The notes under the pieces: model-generated | Database searches by the model: none | What the model saw: the letters and a program-made list of their open reading frames with translations, nothing else | What the model was told of the DNA's origin: nothing | Shown here: positions 1-8,141 of the stretch, one piece after another | How positions within the stretch are numbered: the stretch's first letter is position 1 | Layout: each line of letters opens with the position of its first letter | Assembly (NCBI GenBank): GCA_938028745.1 | Contig: CALIZL010000050.1 | Coordinates: 1-64,000 of the forward strand | Reading direction: 5' to 3' | DNA from: an uncultured Prevotella sp. | GTDB lineage: Bacteria > Bacteroidota > Bacteroidia > Bacteroidales > Bacteroidaceae | DNA: 64,000 bases | Translations under genes and position numbers: made by a program

Positions 1-1025
1 TTTTTTAAAAGATACGTATGGAGAGTTCCCCAGTGACCTGCCGTACGCTTGAGGAGTACTACCACGTTAAGGCCAATACTTTTGAAAGGCAATACAAGGA
101 TCACCTCAGCGGTTTCCGCAGTTGGGAACAGCTCAGCCATGCAGACCAGTGGCTTGTCTTTGCTGACAACGTCGGGGCGAGCATTTGCATAGACGAGACG
201 GCTTTGAGCAACGGCGAGCTGTACACCATCGTGACCAACCGTTCCTGCCGCGGAAGGAAGGGAACGCTCATAGCCATGATCAAGGGCGTTTCGGCCGACA
301 GGGTTACCGAAGCCATCATGCGCATAGACGAGCATAGGCGGAGCGTTGTTCAGGAGATAACGCTGGACATGTCCAACTCCATGCACCTAATCGCCAAGCG
401 CTGTTTCCCCAACGCCATGAGAACCATAGACCGTTTCCACATCCAAAAACTCGCCAACGACGCATTGCAGGAAATGCGCATAGCACACCGCTGGGACGCC
501 ATCCAGGCCGATACCGACGCGAGGGAGGAAGCAAAGTGCCTGGGGCTACCCTACACGCCCGTTGTGCTTGCCAATGGCGATACGACAAGACAATTGCTGG
601 CACGTAGTCGATACCTGCTGTTCAAGTCGGCAGACAAGTGGACCCAAAGCCAAAAACGGAGGGCGGAAATCCTCTTCGAGCAATACCCCGACCTCAGGGA
701 AGCCTATTCGCTTGCGCACTCCCTACGCATGATATTCTCAAAGAACACCGTCAAGGATGCGGCAAGGCTATCCTTGGCTCGATGGTATAACAAGGTCGAC
801 AACTCGGGCTTCAAGAGCTTCAACGTAATTGCAGCAACCTTATACGAACATTACGACGGGGTGCTCAACTTCTTCGTCAACAGGGCAACAAACGCATTTG
901 CAGAATCCTTCAATGCAAAGATAAAGGCTTTCAGGGCGACTCTGAGAGGGGTAGCGGATATAAAGTTCTTCATGTTTAGACTTTCAAAGATTTATGCGTA
1001 GTCCCCACTAATCTTCCGCTGAGCC
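1..1025 (+). mobile_element. ISAon1-type insertion sequence, 3' part
   Basis: The window opens inside an insertion sequence. It holds a transposase gene and, after its stop, a short right end of about 24 bases that runs up to a CTAG repeat array at 1026. In ISAon1-type elements the transposase is split into a small N-terminal frame and a large catalytic frame. Here only the large frame is visible and the small one would lie upstream of base 1. A run of six T and four A at 1-10 sits where the frames would meet and could be a frameshift site, but this cannot be tested without upstream sequence. The exact right inverted repeat cannot be set because the left end is missing. Confidence 0.75.
18..1001 (+). 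CDS. ISAon1/ISL3-like DDE transposase, catalytic part
   Basis: This is the catalytic subunit or half of a transposase that cuts and joins the element's ends. The 327-residue product has the ISL3-type DDE arrangement: an Asp in CIDETALS near residue 58, an Asp in LDMSNSM, and a Glu in AFAESFNAKIKAF near the C-terminus, with the family's KSADKWT and AHSLRMIFS signatures between them. The frame closes in LSKIYA, the normal family ending, so the 3' end is intact. An in-frame TAA at 6-8 lies just upstream of the ATG. Translation therefore either starts at 18 or enters by frameshift from the N-terminal frame outside the window. No disabling mutation is visible. Confidence 0.85.
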   Translation: MESSPVTCRTLEEYYHVKANTFERQYKDHLSGFRSWEQLSHADQWLVFADNVGASICIDETALSNGELYTIVTNRSCRGRKGTLIAMIKGVSADRVTEAIMRIDEHRRSVVQEITLDMSNSMHLIAKRCFPNAMRTIDRFHIQKLANDALQEMRIAHRWDAIQADTDAREEAKCLGLPYTPVVLANGDTTRQLLARSRYLLFKSADKWTQSQKRRAEILFEQYPDLREAYSLAHSLRMIFSKNTVKDAARLSLARWYNKVDNSGFKSFNVIAATLYEHYDGVLNFFVNRATNAFAESFNAKIKAFRATLRGVADIKFFMFRLSKIYA

Positions 1026-1110
1026 CTAGTACTCCTAGATATGCTAGTACTGCTAGATAACCTAGCATTGCTAGAAGACCTAGTAGAACTAGATAATCCA
1101 ACTCCACTAG
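1026..1110. repeat. 9-bp periodic CTAG array
   Basis: CTAG occurs at 1026, 1035, 1044, 1053, 1062, 1071, 1080 and 1089, then at 1107 after one missed step. The spacing is exactly 9 bases throughout, and the five bases between the tetramers vary. The array begins directly at the right end of the insertion sequence. CTAG is usually rare in bacterial DNA, so a phased run of this kind is not expected by chance. It may be a target site for the element or a binding array. No function is known to me. Confidence 0.85.
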
Positions 1111-1176
1111 CTTGCGTTAGCTTGTCCACTCGTTAGCCTGTCCACTCGTCCACTCCTTTCATCTTTCCCACGCCAC

Positions 1177-1211
1177 AAAAAAGGGGATGTGCCGTTGCAG
1201 GCCATCCCCTT
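1177..1211 (-). terminator. Intrinsic terminator of the rubredoxin gene
   Basis: Read on the minus strand, a 9-bp stem (AAGGGGATG paired with CATCCCCTT) with a 13-base loop is followed at once by six T. It lies about 25 bases past the rubredoxin stop codon and is a textbook Rho-independent terminator for that gene. Confidence 0.85.
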
Positions 1212-1236
1212 GTTCTATTAATCTTCTAAAAAAACT

Positions 1237-1401
1237 TTATTCTTCCACAACCGAGAAGTCGTCTTTTCCTACTCCACAGATGGGGCAAACCCAATCTTCG
1301 GGAATATCTTCGAAAGCCGTTCCGGGTTCAATGCCGCCATCGGGATCGCCAACTGCGGGGTCGTAAATCCAGCCGCAAGTCTCGCAAATGTACTTCTTCA
1401 T
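1237..1401 (-). CDS. Rubredoxin
   Basis: This 54-residue protein starts MKKYICETCGW. It carries both rubredoxin iron-binding pairs, CETCG near residue 6 and CPICG near residue 39, separated by the usual acidic loop with YDPAVGDPDGGI and the DIPEDWVCP lead-in. Four cysteines hold a single iron in this family, and the protein shuttles electrons in the cytoplasm, often in oxidative-stress defence of anaerobes. Length and spacing match the family exactly. It appears to be monocistronic: a terminator follows it, and the next gene upstream ends at 1519. No good TAnnTTTG box is visible upstream. Confidence 0.95.
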   Translation of the reverse strand: MKKYICETCGWIYDPAVGDPDGGIEPGTAFEDIPEDWVCPICGVGKDDFSVVEE

Positions 1402-1518
1402 AATCTATTCGCTTTTAATTTGTTTATAATGAATTTATATTTTAATAATGAAATCAACCATCGGCACGCCCATAGAGCCTTTGCCGCGGTATATTTTGTT
1501 ATCCAACAATGTTTTTGT

Positions 1519-2571
1519 TTATCGCTTACTTAACACGCGCTTCACCCTTTCGTACACCATTTCGGGCGAGATCGTGCGCAGGCAAGCCAGGTCGCCACGC
1601 AAACAAGGCTTGTTTCCGAAGATGCTGCACGGCCTACAAGCCAAGTCTATCTGCACCGCATTGTGTGGTTTTTGACCCCAGCCCATAAAGCCCGCATAGG
1701 GATGCGTGGCACCCCAGATGCTAACCACAGGCGTATTAACCAGCGAAGCGAAGTGCATATTGGCGCTGTCCATGCTTATCATCACGTCTAGATGGCTCAT
1801 CAACACCAGCTCTTGCGCTATTCCGCCAAGCACTGCCGAGGCGTTAAGGCACTGCGCATTGCGTTCAACAATGCCGTTTAGGATGGGATCTTCGTCTGGA
1901 CCCTTGCCAAAAAGGAACACACGACACGAAGGATGCTCCCTTATTATCTTCTTTATCACCTTTTCGAGCATCTCAGGCGGATACACTTTCTGCTTATGAG
2001 CCGCGAAAGGTGCAACGCCAATCCACTCTTGAAAGGCCTTCTTTACGCCTATTTCGGGAGGAAGAAGGCGCAAGTTGCCGCCTTGGGGAGGAAAGATAGA
2101 GGTGAAATCCATCTTTACGGGATAGCCCAACTTGGCAAAAACGTCGGCATAGTTTTGGAAAGCCGTTGGCAAAGGCGCAAGCCGTTTGTCTGTCTGTGCC
2201 ACCAGTTTCTTGCGTTCGTTGCGGTGTTTGTCGATATGTTCCACCCGATAACGCGCAAGGTTCAGCCGCAACCGCAAATATCCAGAGCGCAACACGTTGT
2301 GCAAGTCGGCCACGGCAGTGATGTTCTTAGCCACTATACGCTTGTACAGCTTGTTCAGTCCGCCAATCCCGTGGTACTCTTTCTTGATGTCGGCGCCCAT
2401 AAATCCCACGTTAGGAGCAAGCCCTTCGAACAATGGGCGTGCAAACGGGCGACTTAAAAACGTTATCCGCAAGTCTGGGTACTGTTTAGCCAAGGCATAC
2501 ACCACAGGCACGGTCATGGCAACATCGCCCATGGCCGAGAAGCGGATGATAAGGATATGTTCGGTCTTCAC
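1519..2571 (-). CDS. Glycosyltransferase family 9 (heptosyltransferase-like)
   Basis: The 350-residue protein has the GT9 fold signs: an N-terminal ILIIRFSAMGDVAMTVPV motif, a central APFAAHKQK segment at the sugar-nucleotide half, and SMDSANMHFAS plus WGATHP near the C-terminus. GT9 enzymes such as WaaC and WaaF add heptose to lipid A-core at the inner face of the cytoplasmic membrane. The sugar used here cannot be read from sequence. Four cysteines in the tail (ACRPCSIFGNKPCLRGDLACL) are common in Bacteroidota members. The gene follows the DUF4254 gene by 70 bases on the same strand and probably shares its promoter at 3358-3388. Confidence 0.9.
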   Translation of the reverse strand: MKTEHILIIRFSAMGDVAMTVPVVYALAKQYPDLRITFLSRPFARPLFEGLAPNVGFMGADIKKEYHGIGGLNKLYKRIVAKNITAVADLHNVLRSGYLRLRLNLARYRVEHIDKHRNERKKLVAQTDKRLAPLPTAFQNYADVFAKLGYPVKMDFTSIFPPQGGNLRLLPPEIGVKKAFQEWIGVAPFAAHKQKVYPPEMLEKVIKKIIREHPSCRVFLFGKGPDEDPILNGIVERNAQCLNASAVLGGIAQELVLMSHLDVMISMDSANMHFASLVNTPVVSIWGATHPYAGFMGWGQKPHNAVQIDLACRPCSIFGNKPCLRGDLACLRTISPEMVYERVKRVLSKR

Positions 2572-2641
2572 ACTGATGTGGGTATTAGTTTTTTAGCTTA
2601 TAGCGTAATGCCCATTGCGCATTTTGCGCACTCGAAGGCCT

Positions 2642-3244
2642 TTATTTCTTGTACAACACGGGGTTTGTAGCCGGGTCGTTATACATTTTCATTTGCCTGT
2701 ACACCTTCATATAGATGCGTCCCTGCTCGATGTCGGCCAGCAATTGGTCGATAGCAGCCGAGAGGTCAACCTGTTGTTCCAGCAAGATGTTCAGCTTAGC
2801 CTCGCAACGCTCGTGGTGTTCGGCGTCCACATCCGTACGTTCCACCTGTTCGCGCATGTGATAAATCTTCAATGCAAGTATCGAAAGGCGGTCAATAGCC
2901 CAAGCGGGACTCTCGGTGTTAAGCCTAGCATCGGCTTGCATTTTCACATCGGCGTACTTCTGTCGGAAATAACTGTCAATCTGCTCCACCAAGTCTGTTC
3001 GGTCTTGGTTAGAGCGGTCGATACGCCTTTTAAGGCTCAGTGCCTCTTCGGGATTGATGTGCGGGTCGCGAATAATGTCTTCAAAATGCCATTGCACGGT
3101 GTCAATCCAGCATTTTAGATACAGGCGGTTTTCTATCGTTTCCCTTTTGTAGGGGTTGTTGATAGGGGTGTCGATGTTGTCGGTTACGTGGTAGTCACGT
3201 ATCGCCTGATTGAAAATCTCGTTGCAAAGTTTAGTAAAAGACAT
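2642..3244 (-). CDS. DUF4254 domain protein
   Basis: A 200-residue, highly charged and mainly helical cytoplasmic protein that I recognise as the DUF4254 family, typical of Bacteroidota and often placed beside a GT9 glycosyltransferase, as here. Landmarks are NPYKRETIENRLYLKCWIDTVQWHFED near residues 31-55, the SLKRRIDRSNQDRTDLVE helix, and SPAWAIDRLSILALKIYHM in the middle. There is no signal peptide or membrane segment. Its biochemical role is unknown; the neighbour suggests a link to cell-surface glycan synthesis. It is the first gene of a two-gene operon with a consensus promoter about 105 bases upstream. Confidence 0.85.
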   Translation of the reverse strand: MSFTKLCNEIFNQAIRDYHVTDNIDTPINNPYKRETIENRLYLKCWIDTVQWHFEDIIRDPHINPEEALSLKRRIDRSNQDRTDLVEQIDSYFRQKYADVKMQADARLNTESPAWAIDRLSILALKIYHMREQVERTDVDAEHHERCEAKLNILLEQQVDLSAAIDQLLADIEQGRIYMKVYRQMKMYNDPATNPVLYKK

Positions 3245-3357
3245 ATTGTTTTGCGGTTTAAATGTTCGTGGCCTACAAGCTTGTGCGTTTCCTTAACTTG
3301 GGTAGGCATGGCCTATCTTCTGCAAAAGTGGTGCAAACGCGTGCAGACTATCTTTTG

Positions 3358-3388
3358 CAAAGATATGTTTTTTATTTTAAATCCGCAA
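3358..3388 (-). promoter_or_regulatory. Bacteroidota promoter of the DUF4254-GT9 operon
   Basis: On the minus strand a -7 box TATCTTTG (3358-3365) is preceded by 20 bases and then TTG (3386-3388). This fits the Bacteroidota housekeeping pattern and lies upstream of the DUF4254 start at 3244. Confidence 0.7.
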
Positions 3389-3889
3389 TGAAAAGCCGAT
3401 GAATATTTTCTATTGCCATATTGGTAAAATCTTATGTCGTGCTTTTGGGGGCAGACTAAGCTGCGTTGCAACCATTTGTTTCTGTTTCTGTGGCGTAAGA
3501 ACCGAACCTCATGCCACAGCCACCGCGTTGCGTTTGATGCAATAAATTAGTCTTGACTTTTAGTATTTCTATCAATAGAGCGCAGTTTGTTACCTTTGTA
3601 ATGCCTGCACAAGATATTGTAATGCCAACACAATATAACCACTCATCGCATATGCGAAGTGCAGGACAAATATACCCACCGGCTTATCAACCCACGATAA
3701 CCCGACAACTCCCCAATGTATCTGCTCATCAACTTATAAACTCACCAACTTACAAGCCCACCAACTCCAAAATCACAAGTTCGTCAACGCCTAACTCATA
3801 AGTTCGTCAACCCACAAATTCAAGAACACAAGAACTTGTAAACTTATAAACCCATCAACTCAAAACCCATCAATTCAAAATCTTAAATC
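3389..3889. other. Gene-free AT-rich spacer with short-word repeats
   Basis: No gene is supported here. From about 3690 onward the sequence is built of degenerate words such as CAACTTATAAACTCACCAACTTACAAG, which resemble the short-word repeats next to other long repeat copies. The open frame at 3553-3801 only translates these words. Confidence 0.6.
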
Positions 3890-4537
3890 TTTATCTTTTA
3901 TTTTACAATACCGTTCTAATTTTCGCTCCATTCTAGCGAAAATATAGGGCATAAAGTAGGTAAATCACCCCTATTTCTAGCTTTTCTCGTTGTTCGTTTT
4001 GTCTGTTTTTAGGAGAAGAACCTGCATTTTGCACCATTTTGCCTTTCTAGTTTGGCAGAAAGCTCGTAATTTATCATGCCCAAAACCCCACTTTTAGACC
4101 CCAAAACCCCACTTTTTAACCACTATTTTGCCCTTTTTAGCCATGTGTTTCATGGTTCTATAAGACTATATTTATACCATTGCGGCGTATTTTTATACTT
4201 TTCGGCTCGTATTTAGCTGCAAAAAACACTGCATTTAGCACCATTTTACCTTGCGTTTTGCACCAAAACGCACTACATTTAGCACCAAAACGCGTTGCAT
4301 TTAGCACCAAAACGCACGTCATTTTGCACCAAAACGCACCATTTTTAGCGGCAAACAACCCCAAAAGTGGTGTAAATGATGCTTTCTTGAAATAAATATT
4401 CATTTTGCCGCATGCACATGCTAACCCCTTTTTGCATCAAAACAAACCTTCGCGAGAATCGATTTTTTGCGGCAAGGCGGACGATTGGCGAGCAAAAAGG
4501 GCACTTATAATGTTAAATTTCTGGCAGAAAAATAGAC
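3890..4537 (-). repeat. Long dispersed repeat LR, copy A
   Basis: This is a roughly 648-bp non-coding element, inverted relative to the copies at 19618, 32756 and 49080. Shared blocks, in element order, are: GTC(C/T)A-TTTT-AGAAATTTAAC at one end, GATTCTCGCGA.GGTTTGTTTTGATG, a run of 22-bp units around TTTTGGTGCTAAATGCA, a CATAAAAATACGCCG block, TTAGAACCAT, GGCTAAAAAGGGCAAAAT, and TTCGCTAGAA at the other end. Its open frames (4158-4403 on minus, 4180-4395 on plus) only translate the 22-bp units and are not conserved between copies. Confidence 0.85.
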
Positions 4538-4857
4538 AAAATACGATTGCCCTGTATATAATCGCATGGCAACGGCACGGAAAATGCGTACGCTTACGAC
4601 TGGCAGTGCAAGCGGTTGCTGGGCATGTTGCTCACGGGCAGCGGAAACAACATCATGGAAAAGCAGAAGTAAGATGGAATTGACAGCCAGTTTTCTGTTT
4701 GTGGAAAACCGCATTGAATAACTATTGCCTAGTCAGCTTTTTGAGAAACAACCATTTCTGGGCACAGACGAATGTGGAGGAATTTCATGTTTTATCGTAT
4801 CTTACTCCGGTACTTCGTACATGAGCGACGTGTTTTTCATGGTTTTACAGCACAAAG
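4538..4857. other. Gene-free spacer
   Basis: I see no gene, clear promoter or hairpin terminator in this stretch between the long repeat and the CRISPR array. No remnant of a cas gene could be recognised in any frame. Confidence 0.5.
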
Positions 4858-5025
4858 ATAATAAGCTCCTTTCAATTTAAAAGCCAATACAACAGAATAA
4901 CGGAAAGGCTTCTAACGCTACCAATTATACAGCCCTTTCAAATTAAAGGTCAATACAACGGACAAGTCCAACTGGTCCGACCGGTTCTGATTATAACCCC
5001 CTTTCAATTTAAAGGTCAATACAAC
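4858..5025 (-). CRISPR. Orphan CRISPR mini-array (3 repeats, 2 spacers)
   Basis: Three copies of a 36-bp repeat lie at 4990-5025, 4924-4959 and 4858-4893. On the minus strand each begins GTTGTATTG and continues with a short inverted pair, CCTTT then AAAGG, around an AT loop, ending in TATAAT or a close variant. The two spacers, 4960-4989 and 4894-4923, are both exactly 30 bp and unrelated to each other. The copy at 4858 is the most diverged, which suggests it is the distal end. The 36/30 geometry and the GTTG start resemble class 2 arrays of Bacteroidota, including type VI-B. No cas gene is in the window. Confidence 0.8.
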
Positions 5026-5083
5026 CTCAATATAAGCGAAGAACAATTTTGTTATAATACGGCATCGCCCCCGCCTGGTTGCA

Positions 5084-6532
5084 TCAATATCTCTCCAATT
5101 CTTCAACATACATTTTCCTAAAATGCCGTGCCAATTCTCTTGGCGTTATGTCCTTATCAAACTCTGATAACGCCGTTCGGCGCATGATGCTTACCACGAT
5201 GTCGCCAGAAGATAGCGTTCGGGCGCGCTTGTTAAGTACATGCCCCGTGCCGTAGAGCAACACGGGCACAATGTCTAACCGAAAGCGTTTGGCTAAATAA
5301 AAGGCGCCTTGATGAAAACGTTGCACTTTGAGCGAGGCCGAACGCGTGCCTTCGGGGAACAACATCACGCTATATCCGCGCTTAACAAGGTGGGCAATGC
5401 GCTGTTCGTTGTCTTCGATGTTGCGCGTAACGGGCAAATACTCGGCAAAACGTATGGCAACGGCATACAGGGGGTTGTACCACACCCACCGCTTGGTGAG
5501 TATCACCATGCGCGGCGTTAGCGCAAGGATGCAAAGCAGGTCGAGGTGGCTTTGGTGGTTGCTGATAATGATGGAAGGTTGCGCGAAGTCTTCGCCCGTG
5601 GGGTTGTCGAAACGCGTTTTTATGCCAGGCAAAAGCCGCAGCAGTGTGCGGGCGATGCGCTGTATAAGGGCATGAAAACGAAGACGTTCGGTTTCGTTTA
5701 CGCGATGCGACAGAAAATAAATCAGCATGCCTATCTGCAAAAAGAACATCAACACGAACATCAGCAGCAACACGCCTGCCGTGCATACCACGCGCAAAAG
5801 CTTACGCGGCAGAGCATAGACGATGGCGAAGAAGGTTAGGAAGGTGTTTAGCACACTTATTCGGGCGAAGTCTACGCCTGGGCGGAAGTGGCTAACGCGC
5901 TCTTCGCGTGGCGGATAATGCACGTTGATGGGAATTGAAATGGTGCGCACGTTGTGCCAAGCGGCAAACACCAGCAAGGCAAGTTCGCTTTCGTATCGGT
6001 TTGTTACCAAGGGCAACCAGCGCAACAGGCGCAAAGGGTAGGCGCGAAAACCCGTTTGGGTGTCGGGTAAGCGCCTACCTGTTTGCAGCGCAAACCAAAA
6101 GTTGCTGAACTTATTGGCAAACTTACTCTGTCCATTCATGTTGCGGTTGTTGGTTTCCGAAAACTTATCGGCATCAAAGCGGTTGCCCACCACAATGGCA
6201 TTGGGTGCTTGGTGTATGGCTTTGAAGAACAAAGGCAGGTCGGCGGGCGCGTGTTGGCCGTCGGCATCGATGGTGATGGCGTGCGTATAGCCCATGTTTT
6301 GCGCCTGTTTAAATGCGCTGAGCAAGGCCGCACCCTTGCCGCGGTTGCATGTATGGGTAACAACGCATAGCTCTGGGAAATGCGTTGCAAGCAGTTGGGC
6401 GGTGTCGTCGGTGCTTCCGTCGTTCACCACAATGATGTTTGGCGTGTGTTGGGCCACTCCGCGCACCACGCTGGCCAGTGTGGTGGCATTGTTATAAGTG
6501 GGTATCACCACGCATACGCGGTTGTTATTCAT
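5084..6532 (-). CDS. Fused family 2 glycosyltransferase and lysophospholipid-type acyltransferase
   Basis: A two-domain protein of 482 residues. The N-terminal half is a GT2 glycosyltransferase: VCVVIPTYNN at the start, VVNDGSTDDT, and DADGQHAP as the metal-binding DxD. A hydrophobic segment of about 25 residues follows (VLLLMFVLMFF). The C-terminal half is a PlsC-type acyltransferase with NHQSHLD (HX4D) and FPEGTRS. Such GT2-acyltransferase fusions are found in Bacteroidota aryl-polyene/flexirubin clusters and probably link the pigment to a lipid anchor at the inner membrane. I chose the ATG at 6532 because it overlaps the upstream stop by 8 bases (ATGAATAA). An ATG at 6553 is possible but would overlap by 29. 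It is the last gene of the cluster. Confidence 0.85.
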   Translation of the reverse strand: MNNNRVCVVIPTYNNATTLASVVRGVAQHTPNIIVVNDGSTDDTAQLLATHFPELCVVTHTCNRGKGAALLSAFKQAQNMGYTHAITIDADGQHAPADLPLFFKAIHQAPNAIVVGNRFDADKFSETNNRNMNGQSKFANKFSNFWFALQTGRRLPDTQTGFRAYPLRLLRWLPLVTNRYESELALLVFAAWHNVRTISIPINVHYPPREERVSHFRPGVDFARISVLNTFLTFFAIVYALPRKLLRVVCTAGVLLLMFVLMFFLQIGMLIYFLSHRVNETERLRFHALIQRIARTLLRLLPGIKTRFDNPTGEDFAQPSIIISNHQSHLDLLCILALTPRMVILTKRWVWYNPLYAVAIRFAEYLPVTRNIEDNEQRIAHLVKRGYSVMLFPEGTRSASLKVQRFHQGAFYLAKRFRLDIVPVLLYGTGHVLNKRARTLSSGDIVVSIMRRTALSEFDKDITPRELARHFRKMYVEELERY

Positions 6533-6887
6533 ACACCAAAGACAGTTTGGCAAACACGTGTTCGTTGTTTTTCACCTCGGCTTTCACTAGCCAAGTGTTG
6601 CCCTCGCATCGTATGTTTAGGGCGAAAGTGGGGCAGGGCGAGTCTGTCGGGGTAAGTGGGGCAAGGTATTTCACGTTCTTGGCACAGCTTAGCTGCAAGG
6701 GTTTGCCCACCACTTCTTCGGCCAGTTCGCCCACCATTTGCAGCGTGCAGGCTCCCGGCGTGATGGGATTGCCGGGGAAATGCGCCGCGTAGATGGCGTG
6801 GTTGGGGTTGAGCAGCACGCCGAAAACGTGCTTGTCGGCATCGTGTGTGGCGTTCTCTATGGTGTAAAAGTTATCTTTCAGTTTCAT
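6525..6887 (-). CDS. ApeI-like 3-hydroxyacyl-ACP dehydratase (hotdog)
   Basis: A single 120-residue hotdog-fold protein. The centre carries NHAIYAAHFPGNPITPGACTLQM, which matches the HFPGxPxxPG loop of FabZ/ApeI-type dehydratases. It would remove water from the carrier-bound 3-hydroxyacyl chain in each cycle of polyene growth. The position where FabZ has its catalytic Glu (PGVLxxEA) reads TLQM here, so it probably depends on a partner, as the ApeI:ApeP heterodimer does. The likely partner is the hotdog protein at 13138. It overlaps its upstream neighbour by 17 bases and its downstream neighbour by 8, so all three are surely co-transcribed. Confidence 0.75.
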   Translation of the reverse strand: MKLKDNFYTIENATHDADKHVFGVLLNPNHAIYAAHFPGNPITPGACTLQMVGELAEEVVGKPLQLSCAKNVKYLAPLTPTDSPCPTFALNIRCEGNTWLVKAEVKNNEHVFAKLSLVYE

Positions 6888-7269
6888 CTTCTGTAGGTTT
6901 AAGGGGTTTAAAGCGGTAGGTAATGTGCCGTTTCGGGTTTTCGTATGTCAGCGAATCGCGCGTAACCAGTTGCGGAACAAATTGTTGTAGGTCGTGGCGC
7001 AGCACGCGGCGTATGTACCATTTGTTGAGCATGGGCACCAAGTTATATAGTTTTACCTTGCCGTTGGGCATGCAAACGAAGTCTACCATCTTTATTCCGA
7101 ACTCGTTAAGGATGGCTCCGCGTGGCTGTTGTTCCACGGTGTCGATGATGCAAAGGCCTGTTATGGCGGCCTTTTTAAAGCTTAACTCCACGTTCCAACG
7201 CCGACCTTGGGCCGAAAGCGAGGTTGCGGAGAGCCATAACAAAACGATGTAAAGGGTTAGGGTGCGCAT
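6871..7269 (-). CDS. Small secreted protein of the pigment cluster
   Basis: A 132-residue protein with a clear signal peptide (MRTLTLYIVLLWLSATSLSAQ, cut probably after SAQ). The mature part is short and basic, with no cysteine lipobox and no domain I can name. It sits between the LolA-like carrier and the dehydratase, where proteobacterial aryl-polyene clusters carry a DUF3261 lipoprotein (ApeG). A similar role in handing the pigment to the outer membrane is plausible from position alone. It overlaps the next gene by 17 bases and follows the LolA-like gene by 21. Confidence 0.65.
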   Translation of the reverse strand: MRTLTLYIVLLWLSATSLSAQGRRWNVELSFKKAAITGLCIIDTVEQQPRGAILNEFGIKMVDFVCMPNGKVKLYNLVPMLNKWYIRRVLRHDLQQFVPQLVTRDSLTYENPKRHITYRFKPLKPTEDETER

Positions 7270-7290
7270 GCGATGGGGGGTGTGATAGCC

Positions 7291-7917
7291 TTAAATCTTA
7301 AACTCTTCGTCGCTCACTGCGGCGTTTTTCTTCACCTGATGCAGTTCTATGCGGGTGTTGTCGCCACCCTTTTCGCGCATCTCAACGGTTGTTGCGATAA
7401 GCTGTTTGCTGTCGAAAGTGATGACAAGGAGGCTGAACATCTGTTTCATTTCCTTTTTAAGGGGCGTTAGTTGGGCAATCCACTTATCCCCATCAACAAA
7501 CATTTGTGTCTTAAACCGCTGCTTGTCTGTAAGGCATTCGCCCGTAACGCTGCTGAGCATGATGCCCGTTATCTCGCGAAACACTTTGTTCTTGGCCGCA
7601 TCTACCACGTCTTTGCGTTGCGCGCTCTTCATCAACACCTTCGTTCCGTTAAGGATAAAGGTGTATTGGTAGGGCGAGGTGTACTGCCAACGCAACTTGG
7701 AAGGCTGACTGTAACACATCCTTCCCTTAGAAACCATCTTCTGACTAAGCATTTTCAGTGTCTTCGTTTGGGTGAACGAGCACTGCAAACTCTTCGTTTT
7801 CTGGGCTACTTCGCCCACCTTTTGCATCATCTCATCGGCCTTTGCACCGCTTACCGCGGTTTGCGCATGGCCTATTAGTGGTACGAAAAGTAATATTATG
7901 GATAATATATAGTTCAT
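7291..7917 (-). CDS. LolA-like outer-membrane lipoprotein carrier
   Basis: A 208-residue periplasmic protein with signal peptide MNYILSIILLFVPLIGHAQ. The mature part shows the LolA-like pattern: a LQCSFTQTKTLKMLSQKMVSKGRM strand pair, KLRWQYTSPYQYTFILNG, and later GDKWIAQLTPLKKEMKQMF. LolA folds are half-open barrels that carry lipids across the periplasm. A dedicated LolA copy (ApeF-like) is a hallmark of aryl-polyene clusters and probably carries the pigment lipid. I start at 7917 because the signal peptide begins there; the upstream ATG at 7968 would add 17 residues encoded by intergenic repeat DNA. The 224-base gap upstream holds only short-word repeats. Confidence 0.85.
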   Translation of the reverse strand: MNYILSIILLFVPLIGHAQTAVSGAKADEMMQKVGEVAQKTKSLQCSFTQTKTLKMLSQKMVSKGRMCYSQPSKLRWQYTSPYQYTFILNGTKVLMKSAQRKDVVDAAKNKVFREITGIMLSSVTGECLTDKQRFKTQMFVDGDKWIAQLTPLKKEMKQMFSLLVITFDSKQLIATTVEMREKGGDNTRIELHQVKKNAAVSDEEFKI

Positions 7918-8141
7918 ATCAATTGAATTTATGGGCTTATTTACAATTATTAGTTGACAAGTTGGCAAGGTGATAAGTTGGCGAGTTGGGAAGGTAGTTA
8001 TCCCCTGTGCAACAACGCATTCGGCTTAACTCCTTAAAGGTGAAAAGGTGAAAAGGTGAAAGAATGGCTAACGCCACCTAGGCATTTGGCTTAACTCCTT
8101 AACTCCTTAACTCCATAACTCCTCAACATACTCCTCACTTC
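7918..8141. repeat. Short-word repeats between EamA-like and LolA-like genes
   Basis: The gap is filled with three word families also seen elsewhere in the window: GTTGGCAAGGTGATAAG, GGTGAAAAGGTGAAAAGG and TTAACTCCTTAACTCC. No promoter or terminator stands out. Confidence 0.65.

Noticed and set aside
1448..1675. 75-residue plus-strand frame near the GT9 gene
   Set aside because: Most of it is antisense to the end of the glycosyltransferase gene and it has no motif.
4158..4403. Open frames inside the long repeat copies (also 4180-4395, 33010-33249, 49193-49489)
   Set aside because: They translate 22-bp repeats whose length is not a multiple of three, so the frames drift. The products are not conserved between the four copies and have no promoter or known domain.
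4918..5109. 63-residue minus-strand frame across the CRISPR array
   Set aside because: Its repeated VVLTFKLKG segments are translated CRISPR repeats; it also overlaps the end of the glycosyltransferase gene.
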